Positions 1 through 12,984 of a stretch of DNA of 64,000 nt are shown piece after piece (position 1 is the first letter of the stretch; every line of letters begins with the position of its first letter). This stretch comes from Welwitschia mirabilis (Eukaryota > Gnetophyta > Gnetopsida > Welwitschiales): NCBI GenBank assembly GCA_051453625.1, contig JBOZIK010000001.1:83746477-83810476 (forward strand), written 5' to 3'. Below the pieces are notes generated by a model. It was given only the letters and a program-made list of their open reading frames with translations. It had not been told where the DNA came from and ran no database searches. A program made the position numbers and the translations under genes.

Positions 1-2657
1 TTTACTAGGCATATCTCTTATCAGTTTTACAAACTCACTAGGTATGAGTATTATTAGTTTGATGAATTCACAAGAGGTAAGTAGTTTTAGGCTTACAAAA
101 TTACTTGGGTTAACTCTATTTAAGTTATAGATTTTAGCATGGAGATTTAGACTTATAATATATGTAGATTAATTCCTGTTGGTTTAACATAGACCTAAGA
201 AGGGTATTTAACTAATCAATAGAAGTTGCAACTTTAATAAATGTGGTTAGCAACCTAGTCAATGAACTTTTAAGTAAGCAACAAGTGAAAAGATAACAAC
301 TCTATCAAGAAAATGATGACATAAGTTAATAGGACAAATTCTCCAACCTTCTAAGGTGTCAACAACATAACATGGGTAAAAGCAAGATTAATATATATGT
401 AAAGTAAATTAGAATCATTCTACTTCACTACTCATCAACTTAGAGTGACTATATGATGGAATGTAAAGATATGATGTTATGTAAAAGGAATTCAATCGAT
501 GTAAAAGTTAAAAGAGTTATGACTCATCTACATCTAGTAATTTGAGGTTACAGTCAAATTATCTCAATCAAAGAATAATAGAAGGCTTAGAGAAGGCCAT
601 AATTAGTAAAGGATTATGCATCATGAAGAAGAATGCCTCAAGATATTAAAAGAATATAACAATGGGAGAAACCTTTCATTCAGAATTTAGGTATGATCAG
701 AAGAAGAAGTAGAGTAAATGTGACTACTATCAATAAAGAAATATAGAAAATTCAAGGAAGAAAAAGAGATAGATTTATTGGACTACTAAGAAATTTTCAG
801 TTCTTGAAATTCAACTGATGATTTAAGATCATAGGACATTTTCCATGTTAGAGATTTCACTGTATCAGAATTACCTTGAAAGGAAGAGTTAAGAAACACC
901 TACAACTTGTGTTAAGAAGATGTCATTTAGTTAGATCTAGGGGTTGTTTCTATTGAAGTCAATTTTCATTTCATTCCTATTAAAAGTTTTCATGAAATAT
1001 TTATTACTTATGATGATGATGACGAATTGAAAAAGAGGAAGATCATATTAATATTAAGTCTGTAAAAATAGCAGATGTTATGGTTATGGTTAAATGTAAC
1101 ATTAATGAAATTGCAAAGACAAAGATAGAGGAATAAGATTTTCTCAAATAAGAAGAAAAAGGTAATATAAATGGCATAGAAATTAATTTCATAAATGGAA
1201 ACATAAAGTTGATTCAATAAATTGATTCTTTACCTCTATCAAATTAAAGCTTTCTAGTACTTAAGGAAGATATAGATAAAATTTTATCTCATTATCATGC
1301 AAAATCTTCTCTTTATATTGTTATGATTTATTACTTGCATCAATGGATTTACTCTTTGGATTATCTGGTTAGCATATATTCTATTGTTAGCAATCTTGCA
1401 ATAATCCTCTATCGTAAGAAATTCTTGTATTAATTAAACCCTTATTTGCAGTTATTATTTGCATGCATCTTGTAATCCTTAGATACTTGGTAAACCTTAA
1501 TTAGGTAATCTTATTATTATATGATTAAAGTTTGTAATCTTATTTGAATGGAATATGCACTTTAACCTTATGGACTAAACATTGCTTTCTCTTAACTAAT
1601 TAAAAATCTTTGGTATACTCATTTGGCCTATAATTTCATAGCCTTATTTCATACACTATGTCCTTATGTTATTAAATTGTAAGATGCTATATCATTCATA
1701 TAAATCATTAAAGTAAAAATTTAACTAAATTATACATGTAGAAGTACCAATGAATCTTGAAAGAATAAGTGCACAACAAAATAAGTGTAATAGGGAAGAA
1801 GTCTACAATATTAAAACTTAAGCTTAAAAAATTTCTAGAAGTGTATGTTACAATTTGGAGTAAGAGATTGTGATGTTTCCAACTTGAGTTGCACTTTTAG
1901 ACTCAATAGTTTAAGAAAGTTTTGCTTTGGTCAACATAATGAGGTCATTGAGATATTTTCTCTTATGAGATTAAATGATTCAACTTATTTATAAATGCAT
2001 TTAACTATTAACTTAGAAATTTCTTACATGAGAAATATTCTAGTTCACAATTTTTTCTCTAATCAAGTGATCATTATGGAATGGAAAAGATTAAAAGGTC
2101 ATAATTAACATAAGAGTTTATCTAAATTTTGAAGTCAATATGCCATGAAGTTTAGCATTGTGATAAAGGTGAATATGAAACACATAACTGAAGGATTAGT
2201 TTTTGAATCTTTATATTGATGATATCAATGATCTAGACTAAGTTGTGTGAATTTATTTATTAAAAAATAATAGTGTGAAGCTAAAGGCTAGTCTATATCA
2301 ACTACTTATAACATTAACCAATTAATAATAACTTCCAACATAGTAAGTTTATCAAGATGAAGGAGGTGAAATATGACTTTATAAATTACTGTGAAGTGCT
2401 TCATAAGATTGTATGATCCTTGTATGTATGAAGATACTAGTCATAGTTTGAACTACCAATTAATACTTTAGAAGATTGTAAAGAATTGTAAGTTTGTAAG
2501 GGTAACTTTTAATACATATTTTAAAGAATATTTCAAGATTATTATGATACAACCAATCTATAAAAGTAGCAACTTGGAAGACAAAAGCAGATATTAATCA
2601 GTGAAAACCTGATCCCTAGTAAGTTTTGAGGATGAAACTTCTTAAGGAGGTGAGAAA
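1..2657 (+). mobile_element. Ty3/gypsy chromovirus, degraded 3' internal region
   Basis: The right end of this block is diagnostic. At 2566-2595 the frame reads VATWKTKADI, the conserved tail after the integrase/chromodomain region of plant chromoviruses, where a VxxATWExExDM-type motif is usual. It is followed by a fossil of the 'TTTCGAGGACGAAA...' stretch and a purine-rich tract. The rest, roughly 1-2500, is riddled with stops and I could not place individual pol domains with confidence. The element is on the + strand and enters the window from the left. Lineage within chromoviruses (Tekay/Del-like is my guess from the GAGGATGAAA-type ending) is inference. Confidence 0.6.
2644..2657 (+). 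other. Polypurine tract before the chromovirus LTR
   Basis: The purine-rich stretch aaggaggtgagaaa directly precedes tgtcacatcc at 2658, which has the TG start and TGTCACATCC-like opening common in plant chromovirus LTRs. In an active element this tract primes plus-strand DNA synthesis. The upstream phrase 'ttttgaggatgaaacttctt' is a C-to-T-decayed form of the usual chromovirus ending, which supports the placement. Confidence 0.6.
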
Positions 2658-3017
2658 TGTCACATCCACATTTTTTGTTTTCTTATAAAATTTGTAAGTT
2701 TATGTTTAATAAAATATTTGAAAAATATTGAATTACTTGAAACCTCAATTATAGTAATTTCTATGTCCCTGAAATGCAATATTATTGAGTTGTAATATGA
2801 AAACTTTTTGATTAGATATTTATACACAATTTTTTTAATACACTTTTATGGTGGAAGTGATATTTTTTATTTACTCATGCATTTGAAAGTAAATACTAAA
2901 TTGAATGTTTACCATGGAGACATGTTATTTATTCCTTTTTCTCATTATTAAATGTGAAGAATTATCTTGATTCTATTATTAAAAGCACTCGATGATTAGG
3001 TAATCATTTATAGATGT

Positions 3018-3265
3018 TAGGTAACCCCTCTTTTAGCTACCCTCATTTATGATATTTTATCTTCATATGCAAGGAATCTTTGCTAACTTTTNNNNNNNNN
3101 NNNNNNNNNNNNNNNNNNNNNNNNNNNNNNNNNNNNNNNNNNNNNNNNNNNNNNNNNNNNNNNNNNNNNNNNNNNNNNNNNNNNNNNNNNNTAGGTAACC
3201 CCTCTTTTAGCTACCCTCATTTATGATATTTTATCTTCATATGCAAGGAATCTTTGCTAACTTTT
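3018..3265 (+). repeat. Perfect 74 bp duplication flanking a 100-N gap
   Basis: Positions 3018-3091 and 3192-3265 are identical over 74 bases, and the N run between them is exactly 100 long, the conventional placeholder for a gap of unknown size. Everywhere else repeats in this window are heavily diverged. A perfect copy abutting a placeholder gap therefore most likely represents overlapping contig ends that were not merged, not a biological repeat. Confidence 0.85.
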
Positions 3266-3749
3266 GTTTGTCTTCATATGTAAGGAATCTCTACCAACTT
3301 TCATTTATCTTCATATACAAAAAATATTTCCAAACTTTGATTTGTCCTTATATTTTTATAACTCTTTTCATTCCACCCAACCTTGATTATAAATAGGACT
3401 CTCCTCCTTTGTTTCCCTTGCTTTCATTTTGTGGATAACCTCTTGCTAATGCGTCTTGAAGCTAGAAAAGCCTTAAAGACTTATAAAGATCTTGAGTTCT
3501 TAAAAATTAGTATGGTTCGTTACCTTTGTACTTCCTTATTGGTTTTTTTTTATGCATTTTGTATTGAGATTGTTTTATTTATTATGTGGTTCTCTACTTT
3601 TATGCTTTCTTATTAGTCTTCTTATGTAATATGTATAGAAATCATCATGTTGTGTATGTTTTTATTCTCTTGTCTTTTTCTGATGACCTCTCATATTTAT
3701 TTGATTTATGTGTATATACTTCCTATAAGTCAGTTATGTTTTCTTATAT

Positions 3750-4446
3750 NNNNNNNNNNNNNNNNNNNNNNNNNNNNNNNNNNNNNNNNNNNNNNNNNNN
3801 NNNNNNNNNNNNNNNNNNNNNNNNNNNNNNNNNNNNNNNNNNNNNNNNNNNNNNNNNNNNNNNNNNNNNNNNNNNNNNNNNNNNNNNNNNNNNNNNNNNN
3901 NNNNNNNNNNNNNNNNNNNNNNNNNNNNNNNNNNNNNNNNNNNNNNNNNNNNNNNNNNNNNNNNNNNNNNNNNNNNNNNNNNNNNNNNNNNNNNNNNNNN
4001 NNNNNNNNNNNNNNNNNNNNNNNNNNNNNNNNNNNNNNNNNNNNNNNNNNNNNNNNNNNNNNNNNNNNNNNNNNNNNNNNNNNNNNNNNNNNNNNNNNNN
4101 NNNNNNNNNNNNNNNNNNNNNNNNNNNNNNNNNNNNNNNNNNNNNNNNNNNNNNNNNNNNNNNNNNNNNNNNNNNNNNNNNNNNNNNNNNNNNNNNNNNN
4201 NNNNNNNNNNNNNNNNNNNNNNNNNNNNNNNNNNNNNNNNNNNNNNNNNNNNNNNNNNNNNNNNNNNNNNNNNNNNNNNNNNNNNNNNNNNNNNNNNNNN
4301 NNNNNNNNNNNNNNNNNNNNNNNNNNNNNNNNNNNNNNNNNNNNNNNNNNNNNNNNNNNNNNNNNNNNNNNNNNNNNNNNNNNNNNNNNNNNNNNNNNNN
4401 NNNNNNNNNNNNNNNNNNNNNNNNNNNNNNNNNNNNNNNNNNNNNN
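3750..4446. other. Assembly gap, 697 N
   Basis: Run of N inside the chromovirus LTR-like block. Its odd length suggests an estimated rather than placeholder size. Long apparent reading frames that cross it are artefacts. Confidence 0.99.
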
Positions 4447-4684
4447 AGTTTTTCCCATGTATTTATAAAATATTTTATTAGATATCGAATGGAAAATTTG
4501 TGTATTCTTGAGAATATTCTTAGAATAAACTTAAATTTATGCATTATTATTATATTTTAATCAGAAAATTTCCTTGGAAAATTTTATTGGAAAACTTTAG
4601 AAGATTTTGTGATAAGTTAATATTTTCTTGAGTCTATCAGAAGTTTTGTAATGTATCTTTGATAAAATTTCTTTTAAATATGGA

Positions 4685-5030
4685 CAAGAGACTTTTCCTC
4701 CTTCCCAAAGAAATTTAAATCCCAAAAGAAAGAAGTTACTTTTCTCTTGAAGTTAATTAAGGTTATAAGATCAATTAGTAGAAAAGTTCCCTTTAAAAAC
4801 TTATTTAAGGTATTAGGGAGAAGAGGGTCATCTTCAAAAGATCCATTATTAAGGAAGTTACAAAATTATTGAGATGGATGTTACAAAAAGGAAGTTAGAA
4901 ATTCTTAAGATGGACATTTCAAAGTTTAATGTTTCTATTAATAATATAGATAGTTTTTAATNNNNNNNNNNCAAGAGACTTTTCCTCCTTCTCAAAGGAA
5001 TTTAAGTCCCAAAAAAAAGAGAGGTTACAA
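4685..5030 (+). repeat. Diverged direct repeat (copies at about 4685 and 4972) with a 10-N gap
   Basis: The segment opening caagagacttttcctcctt at 4685 recurs at 4972, and the two copies differ mainly by C/T and A/G exchanges. A 10-N gap (4962-4971) directly precedes the second copy. Because the copies are diverged, this is a real repeat roughly 287 bp apart, unlike the perfect 74 bp duplication upstream. The gap may hide the true repeat boundary. Confidence 0.6.
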
Positions 5031-5429
5031 AATCATAATAGTGATCTTTCTTTCTATCATTTGTTTTTTTACCATTACATTAAGGAGGCACCAATTAAAT
5101 AAAATAAACAACTCATTTAAAATGTAACTTCCATTGTTTTATAATAATTTTCAGCAACACATAATTGATTTCCTTATAAGCTTGTGTGTGTCCTTTTCCT
5201 CCCTTCCGCATAGTCAAATTTCTCCCTAACCTTCATATTTCTATTAGCAAATTTTATTTCATTTTTGCTTATGAGCCTTCTTCTTAAAATCTAAAATGAG
5301 GTTACCTTCTGCAATACGATCTTGTTCCCCTTTTCATCTGAGCGTTTTCCTTTCTTTAGTGCATCACCTAGTTGTCCCTCTCCAAAAAACATATTCTTCT
5401 TCCTATCATAATCCACAACCATATTTTTA

Positions 5430-5935
5430 TTTGATAAAATTTTAAAGGTCTTAAAATGTAAATTTTAAATAGTATTTTTATAAAAATAAGCTTAATTCAT
5501 ACCCTTTTGAGTAAAACCTAGGTGTTTCCAGTAAAAAATGTAGTCTGTTTTATCATTTTCCAACATTTTGGCTTACTATTTTGGATTTTTATTTTCTTTA
5601 AAAGTTTAAAAAGGGCTTGAAAGTAACTTTTAAAACATCTTTTCATGGATTTGAATTTAAGCCATACCCTTTAGGGCAAAACCTAAGTGTTTCAATCAAA
5701 AACGTAATTCAGTTTATCATTTCCCAATGCTTCAATTTACTATTTTAAATTCTTTTTTATTTTCAAAAAATTATAAAAAAGGATTGAACATAACTTCTGA
5801 AACATATTTTCATGGATTTAAGATTAATCCGTACCCTTTAGGATAAAAATGATGTGTTTCTAATAAAAAACACATTCTATTTTATCATTTTTAAACATTT
5901 CAAGTCACTATTGCCATTTGATAAATGAATAACAT
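5430..5935 (+). repeat. About 166 bp tandem repeat, three units
   Basis: A landmark 'catacccttt' followed by gggcaaaacc-like sequence recurs at 5498, 5663 and 5830, a spacing of 165 and 167 bp. Around it each unit carries a 'ttttatcatttt..aacatttt' part and a 'catggattt' part. The units are diverged. It lies in the right half of the chromovirus LTR-like block. Confidence 0.7.
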
Positions 5936-6060
5936 AAAATAGACTCAATATATTAAGTAATTTTATTAATGATTAAATTAAATTACATATTATACAATTT
6001 TATTAGACTAACATTAATTCTTTAGCTTTATATTTATTATATAGAGAGGTTTTATAATTT

Positions 6061-6072
6061 TGATACCAGAGC
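6061..6072 (+). other. Primer binding site, tRNA-iMet type
   Basis: TGATACCAGAGC matches the standard plant retrotransposon primer site TGGTATCAGAGC except at two positions, both transitions. It follows the LTR-like block by a few bases, the expected position. Similar decayed 12-mers recur downstream at 6116, 6169, 6234 and 6599. Confidence 0.6.
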
Positions 6073-9000
6073 AAGTTTGAATTTTTTAACTATCAGATTT
6101 TGGGTCTTTCACATTTGATATTAAAGATACATGAAAAGTTTAAGCACAAAATTCTAGGATCTTACATTTGGTATTAAAGCAATAAAGTTTACGGATATTT
6201 TTCAATGGTAGAAATTTTTGGGATTTCATATTTTAGTATCAGAGTATTAAAGATAAAGATTTACAACTGTAGATATCTCAAGACATTACAAGTCTACTCC
6301 TAAAATCTCTTAATCTTTTTCTCTTATAACTCCATGTAAAACTTAAAGTTACATCTTTTCCTATTTTACAAAGTCCACTTTACCTTATGCATTTAGTGAT
6401 TACTATTTTAAAAGATAGGACTTGAAATATCTTAGAACTCTAAATTGGGGTAAACCTTATTTTCTTGATCCAAATCCATGCTTAGAATTGACTCTTAATG
6501 GGTTTATTAAGTATGTTAAATCTATCCTAATTAGTTATGCTAAGAAGTTTCTTCAAAAGACTAGGATCTCTAATAATACCATTTATGTCTTTCATATTTA
6601 GTATCAAGCTTTGAATGAAATTTATATTTGAGATTCTTCATATTATGATTTGATAAGAGATTGTTTTTTTATGAGTTATATGATTCTCTTATATTGCTAC
6701 TAAATTTTTAAAATAAAATGTTATTTAGTAATGTTAATTGAAAAAATCCTTACCTCTTTAATGAAAATCAATATCTTGAGTTGAATGATAGAAAGCTTGT
6801 TGATCTCACTAGACAATCAAAGAGCCTTCAAACACTTCTTAGATTCTTTATTTGATTATTGACTTGCATTTATTATATGTTAATACTCATGATTTACGTT
6901 TTTTAATAAAATATTATTTTTTAATAAAATTTATCACTTCTTCATCTCTTATTTAAATTCTAAAAATTATGTAATCAAAGTTTTATCGTTTTATTGTTTT
7001 TACCTCTAATTAATTTTATTAAAACATGATTGTATATCTTTTATGTTTTATTAATTATTTTTTATTTTGTTTGATCCTTATTTTTTTTGGAACAAATTTA
7101 ATATCCTTGGTCCATAACCTTAGGAATAAATCTTTGTTTTTCTTTCTTTTTAACAAAGTACTAAATAGAATTTAGAATTTGAGTAAAACTTATTTTTAGT
7201 TTGCTTTGGTATTTTATTTTGATTTTATATTGTTATGTTTTTATTCTTATTTCTTATTTTTATTTTTTATAGTAATTACCCTATAGATGGTTAGGTCCTT
7301 ATCTTTTATAGAAAGTACATTTTAATGGATTAGTTAAGATTTTTAATTTGAACACTAGGGAATTTTGAAACAAATGGATAAAGCTTAAAAATACATGAGT
7401 TGTTAAACTTTAAACATGATAGAAGCAATTGTTTTCAAAGTCCTCCTGCCATTGTTTGAATTCTTTCTTAGCTGATTCTTTTAGTGGATATCATACTTTC
7501 ACTTGGAACTCTTTAACTTAATTAATGTTTTATTTTATGAATTTACCATGATTAGTGATCTTTAATTAGACATTTTAAAGTAATCAGATTGGATTTAACT
7601 AATCTTAAGAAATTCAAACATCTATAAACTTCATTTTAAAGGAAGATGCTTTGGTTTTTGTATTTTTTTTCTCAATGATGTTAGTCTTCAGTGTTTTGGA
7701 GATATTCTTCCTTATTTTTATCTCATCTTTTCACCTTCATCTTCAAGACTATGTGATCATGTGAAATTTATTTTGAAAAGTATTCATCACAAAAAAAAAA
7801 AATGATGATCTTGATCTATTATATCTATGCTAAATACATGGTTACCATGATGTCCTACCACACTAAGGTAAATTTTCCTGAGAGGGATCTTTGGCAGTAT
7901 TAATAGCTATGAGAACTTCACTGGGGAATTAGTTACCCATGCTTCATAGGTTCTTAACCTCTTACTATGGTTGTACTCTCCTCATCATGGAATAATAATA
8001 AATACTTTGAGGCTATAGGATTAGTGGTATTTCTAGTGTCATCAGATGTATTTCTTATTTTCTAGACTTATTATACTTATAGTATTCCCACTGATCATTT
8101 TACTTTAAGGATTCATATGTGTTTTAAGATGTGAGCAAATGAGTCCATGTCTGAGCATCTTTTGATCTTATCATTTATTGTTTGAGAACATTAGTTACTT
8201 GGGGCCATCATCATAATCACTATGTATTTGAGGTACTTTATGAAGTTTTTACATTATGTCATGTATCATTAAGTGATATTGTAATTTCTTACATGAGGAT
8301 TTACTAGGTTTGAATTTGGGGTAGGTACATAATATTCTTTATGTTCCTATTTGTCCATTTTTGTTTTGTCTTTCTTAGTTATTTTCTTGGGTATTTTAAA
8401 TTCATTTCTACACTTTTTCATCACACATATTTACGACTTGATCATTTAGTAGTTTTATTATTGATTTTTTTTGCTCATAAAATTATTTACAGAAGTTGCT
8501 TTTCTTTTAAAAAATTATGTTCTTTTAGTTTATGATTCTAATTTTTTCCATTTATTCCTTTCATATATTTCAAGTTTAGTTCTTTAATTTTTTTTTTTTG
8601 AGTATTAACACATCACTTACTATTTTTCAATGATTAATAATTCATAACTTGTTTTATAATATTCCTTAGCTTAATGCATTATCATTACCTATCCTAACAC
8701 ATCTTTCTCTACACCTTAAGTTATTCTCAAAAATTCACCTCCATTATCATGCATAATTCATCATGATTCTTAGCCTTTTTCTATCTCTAAAACTTTTTGA
8801 TAACTTTATAAAACCTCTACATACCATTTGAGCTTAACTTATTTTGCTGATACTTTTTATTTTTTTGATCTTTTAACAAGACCTATCATTTGCTCTATCA
8901 TCTAGACAATAAGAATCATTATTTATGCTATTTCATATTTTTCTAACTAAATTTGATTCTTCTTTCATGTAGAGACTACTTCTTTAAAGCCCACCTATTT

Positions 9001-9789
9001 TGCTTACTTATTCTTAACTTGAATTTTCTTGTTTTTCCTTTTTACATTAATTCACATGGAAAGTTATATATTTTGATATATGTTAAGCAGAAATTTTAAA
9101 TTTTGAGGGTTATTTTTATGTTTTTATGATACTTATCCATAATGTACTTAACTAATTGTGACCACCTATTATTTGAATGAGATGTATTACAGACATAATT
9201 TAATAAAACTATGTACTTAACAAAATAATAGTTGCAAGTTTTTTTCCTATAGGGAAAATCTAAAAAATTGAAGAGAGCATGGATGAAGGAAATAATATTA
9301 TGACTATTTTTTGATGATGTATTTTATCATTGTGGATTATGCTTAAAAACTTAATCCTTGTTTGACCAATATGAATTTTCAATTATACTTTTTCTGATTA
9401 TACATGCACATCATTTATCTAAGCTATTATGATTATATTTTTTGATGATTCTCTTTGTTATGACATTTAATCTTTATTTCTTTAATATGCTAAAAGTTTT
9501 AAGTAGAAGGCTAATGCATTAGTAATCTTGTTTTCTAATAAGCATAATTGTAAGCATTTGATTTTACTGTATGATTTTTAAAAGCCTAACAACATCATGG
9601 TTACATCATGTGCTAAGGTAAAACATTTTAGTTTATTTGTTTTTGATATTTAATCCTACATAATGAGATTTCTAAAATTAATTTACATATCCCTAGATAG
9701 TGTTTATATTAGTTAATTTTACTCATAATTATGTTTATTCATCAAATTTGTAAGGACTAACAAAGCTAAATTAGGGGCTATTTGTGATA
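6073..9789. other. Unassigned AT-rich stretch after the primer site
   Basis: By position this should be the leader and gag of a chromovirus-like element, but I cannot read a convincing gag, protease or zinc knuckle in any frame. Short hydrophobic frames such as 8341-8535 have the composition expected from T-rich DNA and no recognisable domain. The right end, around 9787, has ggggctattt followed by tgtgatacc, which could be a polypurine tract and LTR start, but no second copy was found. Confidence 0.5.
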
Positions 9790-12700
9790 CCAAATTGTAT
9801 GTTTTGAATTGGGTATTTTGAGTAGTTATATAATAAGTTTAGAGGCATTGATTCATATTTTGAGGAAGAATTAATAATATACAAAGCCAATTTGATATGA
9901 TTGAAAAAACTTCAAAGACTATCATTCGCTTATTCATCTAGATGACCACCTAGATGATAACACATGTATGCTAAGAGGGATGTTAACTAAAAGAAAGATT
10001 GAGGATAACTTGAGACCTCTCTTAACATGTCATTATTTTAACCATCATCTAGATAATATTCAACATAGCTACTATTTTAATTTAATGCACCAAACTTCAT
10101 GTAACTTATTTAATGTATCAAATGCCTCCTATGAACCATTAGGGTTTCTCTTGTATCTATTATATTTACCATTTTTAAGATTTTTTTTATAATAAATACC
10201 TTGTTTGTCCTCAATTCTAACTTTATCTTCTTTGATACAGAAAATTCTCATGATATGAGGTCAAAAGATAGCAAAACCATCCATTGTTATAGAGAGGGAT
10301 CTTCATTAGTGTTGGGCTACGTATCGTTCATTAAGGTATTGCTGATTTGTAATAAGATGTTGGTTTAACAATAATGCAAATCACCTTTTACTTTTATAAA
10401 TGTACGTATCCCTTATGGTTTATATTGGTTATGATTCCATGATAGCCTCATAGTTGATATAGATCATGAATGGTAAACTTTATTAAGGTTAAAGTTATTA
10501 GTTTAGGATTTAAATTACATTGCATTTTATATTTCATAGCTTAATCATTGCTTATTTTCCATATTCGTTTCCATGTACTTAATAGCTTAGGTTGGTTAGG
10601 TTTAGTAACAGTTTCCTTGATTTATCTAGGTTATATAGGGTTAATCTCTATGATGGAAAGATTTGGTAGTTGGATAGATATTACATTTAGAGTAGTTTAC
10701 ATTTGCATTGCATTAATGTGTTTACTTTACATTTTTTTCTTGCATCATACTTTTCATTATTCAACTAGAAAAAAAAAAGCACAAAAATATATCGCTTAAA
10801 TCAATTCTCTAGCTTTGAGCCTAGTGCCTTCAATAAGTTATAACATTCAGGTTGATTCCCATCTATACTAGTTCATTGTGTTTGTGCAAGTATTTGTTAT
10901 TTTATAGGATTTAACCAATAACATATTGATTTCATAAATATGCATTAAAATAGTCTTCTAACTAGCTATGTTTAATTTAAAAAGGAGTTTTCATTTGAAT
11001 TTTTCTATTGTCTAGATGAAAGGGTGGTGATTTAAAAAGATTCTAGCTTTAGCATTTAGGAAAAAATTATAGTGTTGCTGTTTAGTAATATATATATCTA
11101 TTCTAGATATGAAACAATGAGGTTCATTTTCAAGATTACTCCATGTGTAGGAATGATTATATAGAGGAAGATTATTATACCTATGATTATAGGAAAAACA
11201 TAAAAAAAGATTAATTAAAGCTAAGATATTTTATAAAATTACCATATCTCTTATGCAAGTTGAAAATTTGATTGAAATATCCTATTATTATATTAAGTAG
11301 ATTGAAAACTATTTTATGGAGCATTTAATTATAGTTTCTATATCTTATAACCCATAAAAATTGACAATTTTCTAAAGATGATTATTATAATTTCATTCTG
11401 CAACTAGATGATATGACATTACATAATAGTAGAAATTCTACTATGCTTCTAAAGATCATTATCATTTATTGAGTTTAAATTCGAATAATTAAAGAAATTA
11501 TTAATTTAATTTTATAAATAATTGATTTATTTTATTAGTGGCTAGGTTTATTTCATGAAGTAAATATAACAAAATTAAACAATCTTGCAAAATATCCAAA
11601 GACGGTAAATGTTATGATTAGTGCTTAGGCCTCTATAATTCTAGAAAACTATCATTAAAATAAATTTGGAATTATTTATCATTGTCAATATGTTATAATA
11701 TTTCCCTATCCATGTAATCCTTACAAGTGTTAACCTGTGATATTATGTTAATGGGTTATAATATAGTATTTTTTTCTAGNNNNNNNNNNAATGCTAAACT
11801 ATTTTGCATTTCTAACATACTCTTTTAAAATGATTCTAAACTTTTAATTTGTGTGAATTGCCCTTAGAGTTTGGTTGAAAAAGCTAAGACTATTCTTCAT
11901 GAGGAGGTTCCTTTGAAACATACATGGTTTGATGTTCATTTTCTTCTTAAAGAATATTAAACTTATAAGAGTTTCTATTACTTGTTACCTTAGATGTTTT
12001 AAATCCACTAAAGCCTATTCTTTTGGGTTTTCAATATTTGTGAGTCATCAGTAAAATCCTTATCTCTAAAGAAGGGAAACTAGTATGATAATTTCATGTT
12101 ACTATTATCTATTAATCTTATNNNNNNNNNNNNNNNNNNNNNNNNNNNNNNNNNNNNNNNNNNNNNNNNNNNNNNNNNNNNNNNNNNNNNNNNNNNNNNN
12201 NNNNNNNNNNNNNNNNNNNNNNNNNNNNNNNNNNNNNNNNNNNNNNNNNNNNNNNNNNNNNNNNNNNNNNNNNNNNNNNNNNNNNNNNNNNNNNACTCCT
12301 TCTTATAGTTATTTAAAAGGGTCTTTAAGGCCTAACATGTTAAGTATGCATCTTCACTAATTTTACATAGGCATGACTAATGTTATAGGCATCATCTTAA
12401 CTTATAAACTTTTAAGTTTACCCGAATTCTACAGAAACTATTGGAATGTTATCTTTATTATTGAGGTTTATTTTTTTACATTAACTTTGAAAGTCTATGT
12501 TTAAATTCTATTGATAGTAAACTACGTTTTTCATAGACGAGTTAATATGAAGTGTATTCTAATGAAGTTATTCATGTTATTTCTTATGCTAGCAATACAT
12601 GATTTAATATCTTACACCATTCCTTATGAGAATTAACCATCTTATCTAATATCATTATAATTTTTTGGTTGGAATTATGAACTTAACCATTTATTTATCT

Positions 12701-12900
12701 ATGATAGGTAGTCATAATCTTATGCATGATTCATATCAATTTCATTGATTTATTCATGAATTTATTAATAAAGTATGTTGTTTAATCACTAATAAGAAAT
12801 CATGGATGGTTAAAACATTGTAATATATGCCATTTAGAAGACTCAACCCTAGTTCTAACATCACTAGTCTTTATTACTTTAGCTTATATTCATTTATTCA
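9790..12900. other. Unassigned AT-rich stretch with two assembly gaps
   Basis: Gaps of 10 N (11780-11789) and 173 N (12122-12294) lie here. Small frames at 9968-10192 and 10548-10799 show no domain I recognise. The second reads as hydrophobic segments, which AT-rich DNA produces readily. No RNA gene is visible. The stretch probably consists of retroelement LTR or UTR sequence. Confidence 0.5.
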
Positions 12901-12984
12901 CATAATCAACATACACAATGATGTATTAAGGTTTTAAAATGTCAATACTATAAGAATCAAATGGATTACATTCTAAAACTCATA

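Larger units (their letters stand above)
2658..6058 (+). repeat. Chromovirus LTR-like block (about 3.4 kb including gaps)
   Basis: It starts with TG right after a polypurine tract and ends just before a tRNA-Met primer-site match at 6061. So it occupies the position of an LTR between the 3' end of one element and the leader of the next or same-family element. It contains two large N gaps, one 10-N gap, a 74 bp assembly duplication, a decayed ~290 bp repeat pair and ~166 bp tandem repeats, so its true length is unknown. A candidate TATA-like stretch (tataaatagg) lies at 3389-3398. I cannot show a second LTR copy in the window. Insertions inside it are possible. Confidence 0.45.

Noticed and set aside
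3586-4560. Long open frames across 3586-4560, 38993-40037, 12085-12360 and 59629-59811
   Set aside because: They are mostly runs of unknown residues spanning N gaps; the real flanks give only short AT-rich peptides.
8341-8535. Hydrophobic small frames (also 1008-1217, 3383-3616, 10548-10799, 54218-54442)
   Set aside because: Phe/Leu/Ile-rich peptides arise readily from T-rich DNA; no domain, no conserved start context and no neighbouring gene.
9787-9800. ggggctattt-tgtgatacc as polypurine tract and LTR start
   Set aside because: Plausible but unsupported: no primer site or second LTR copy found.
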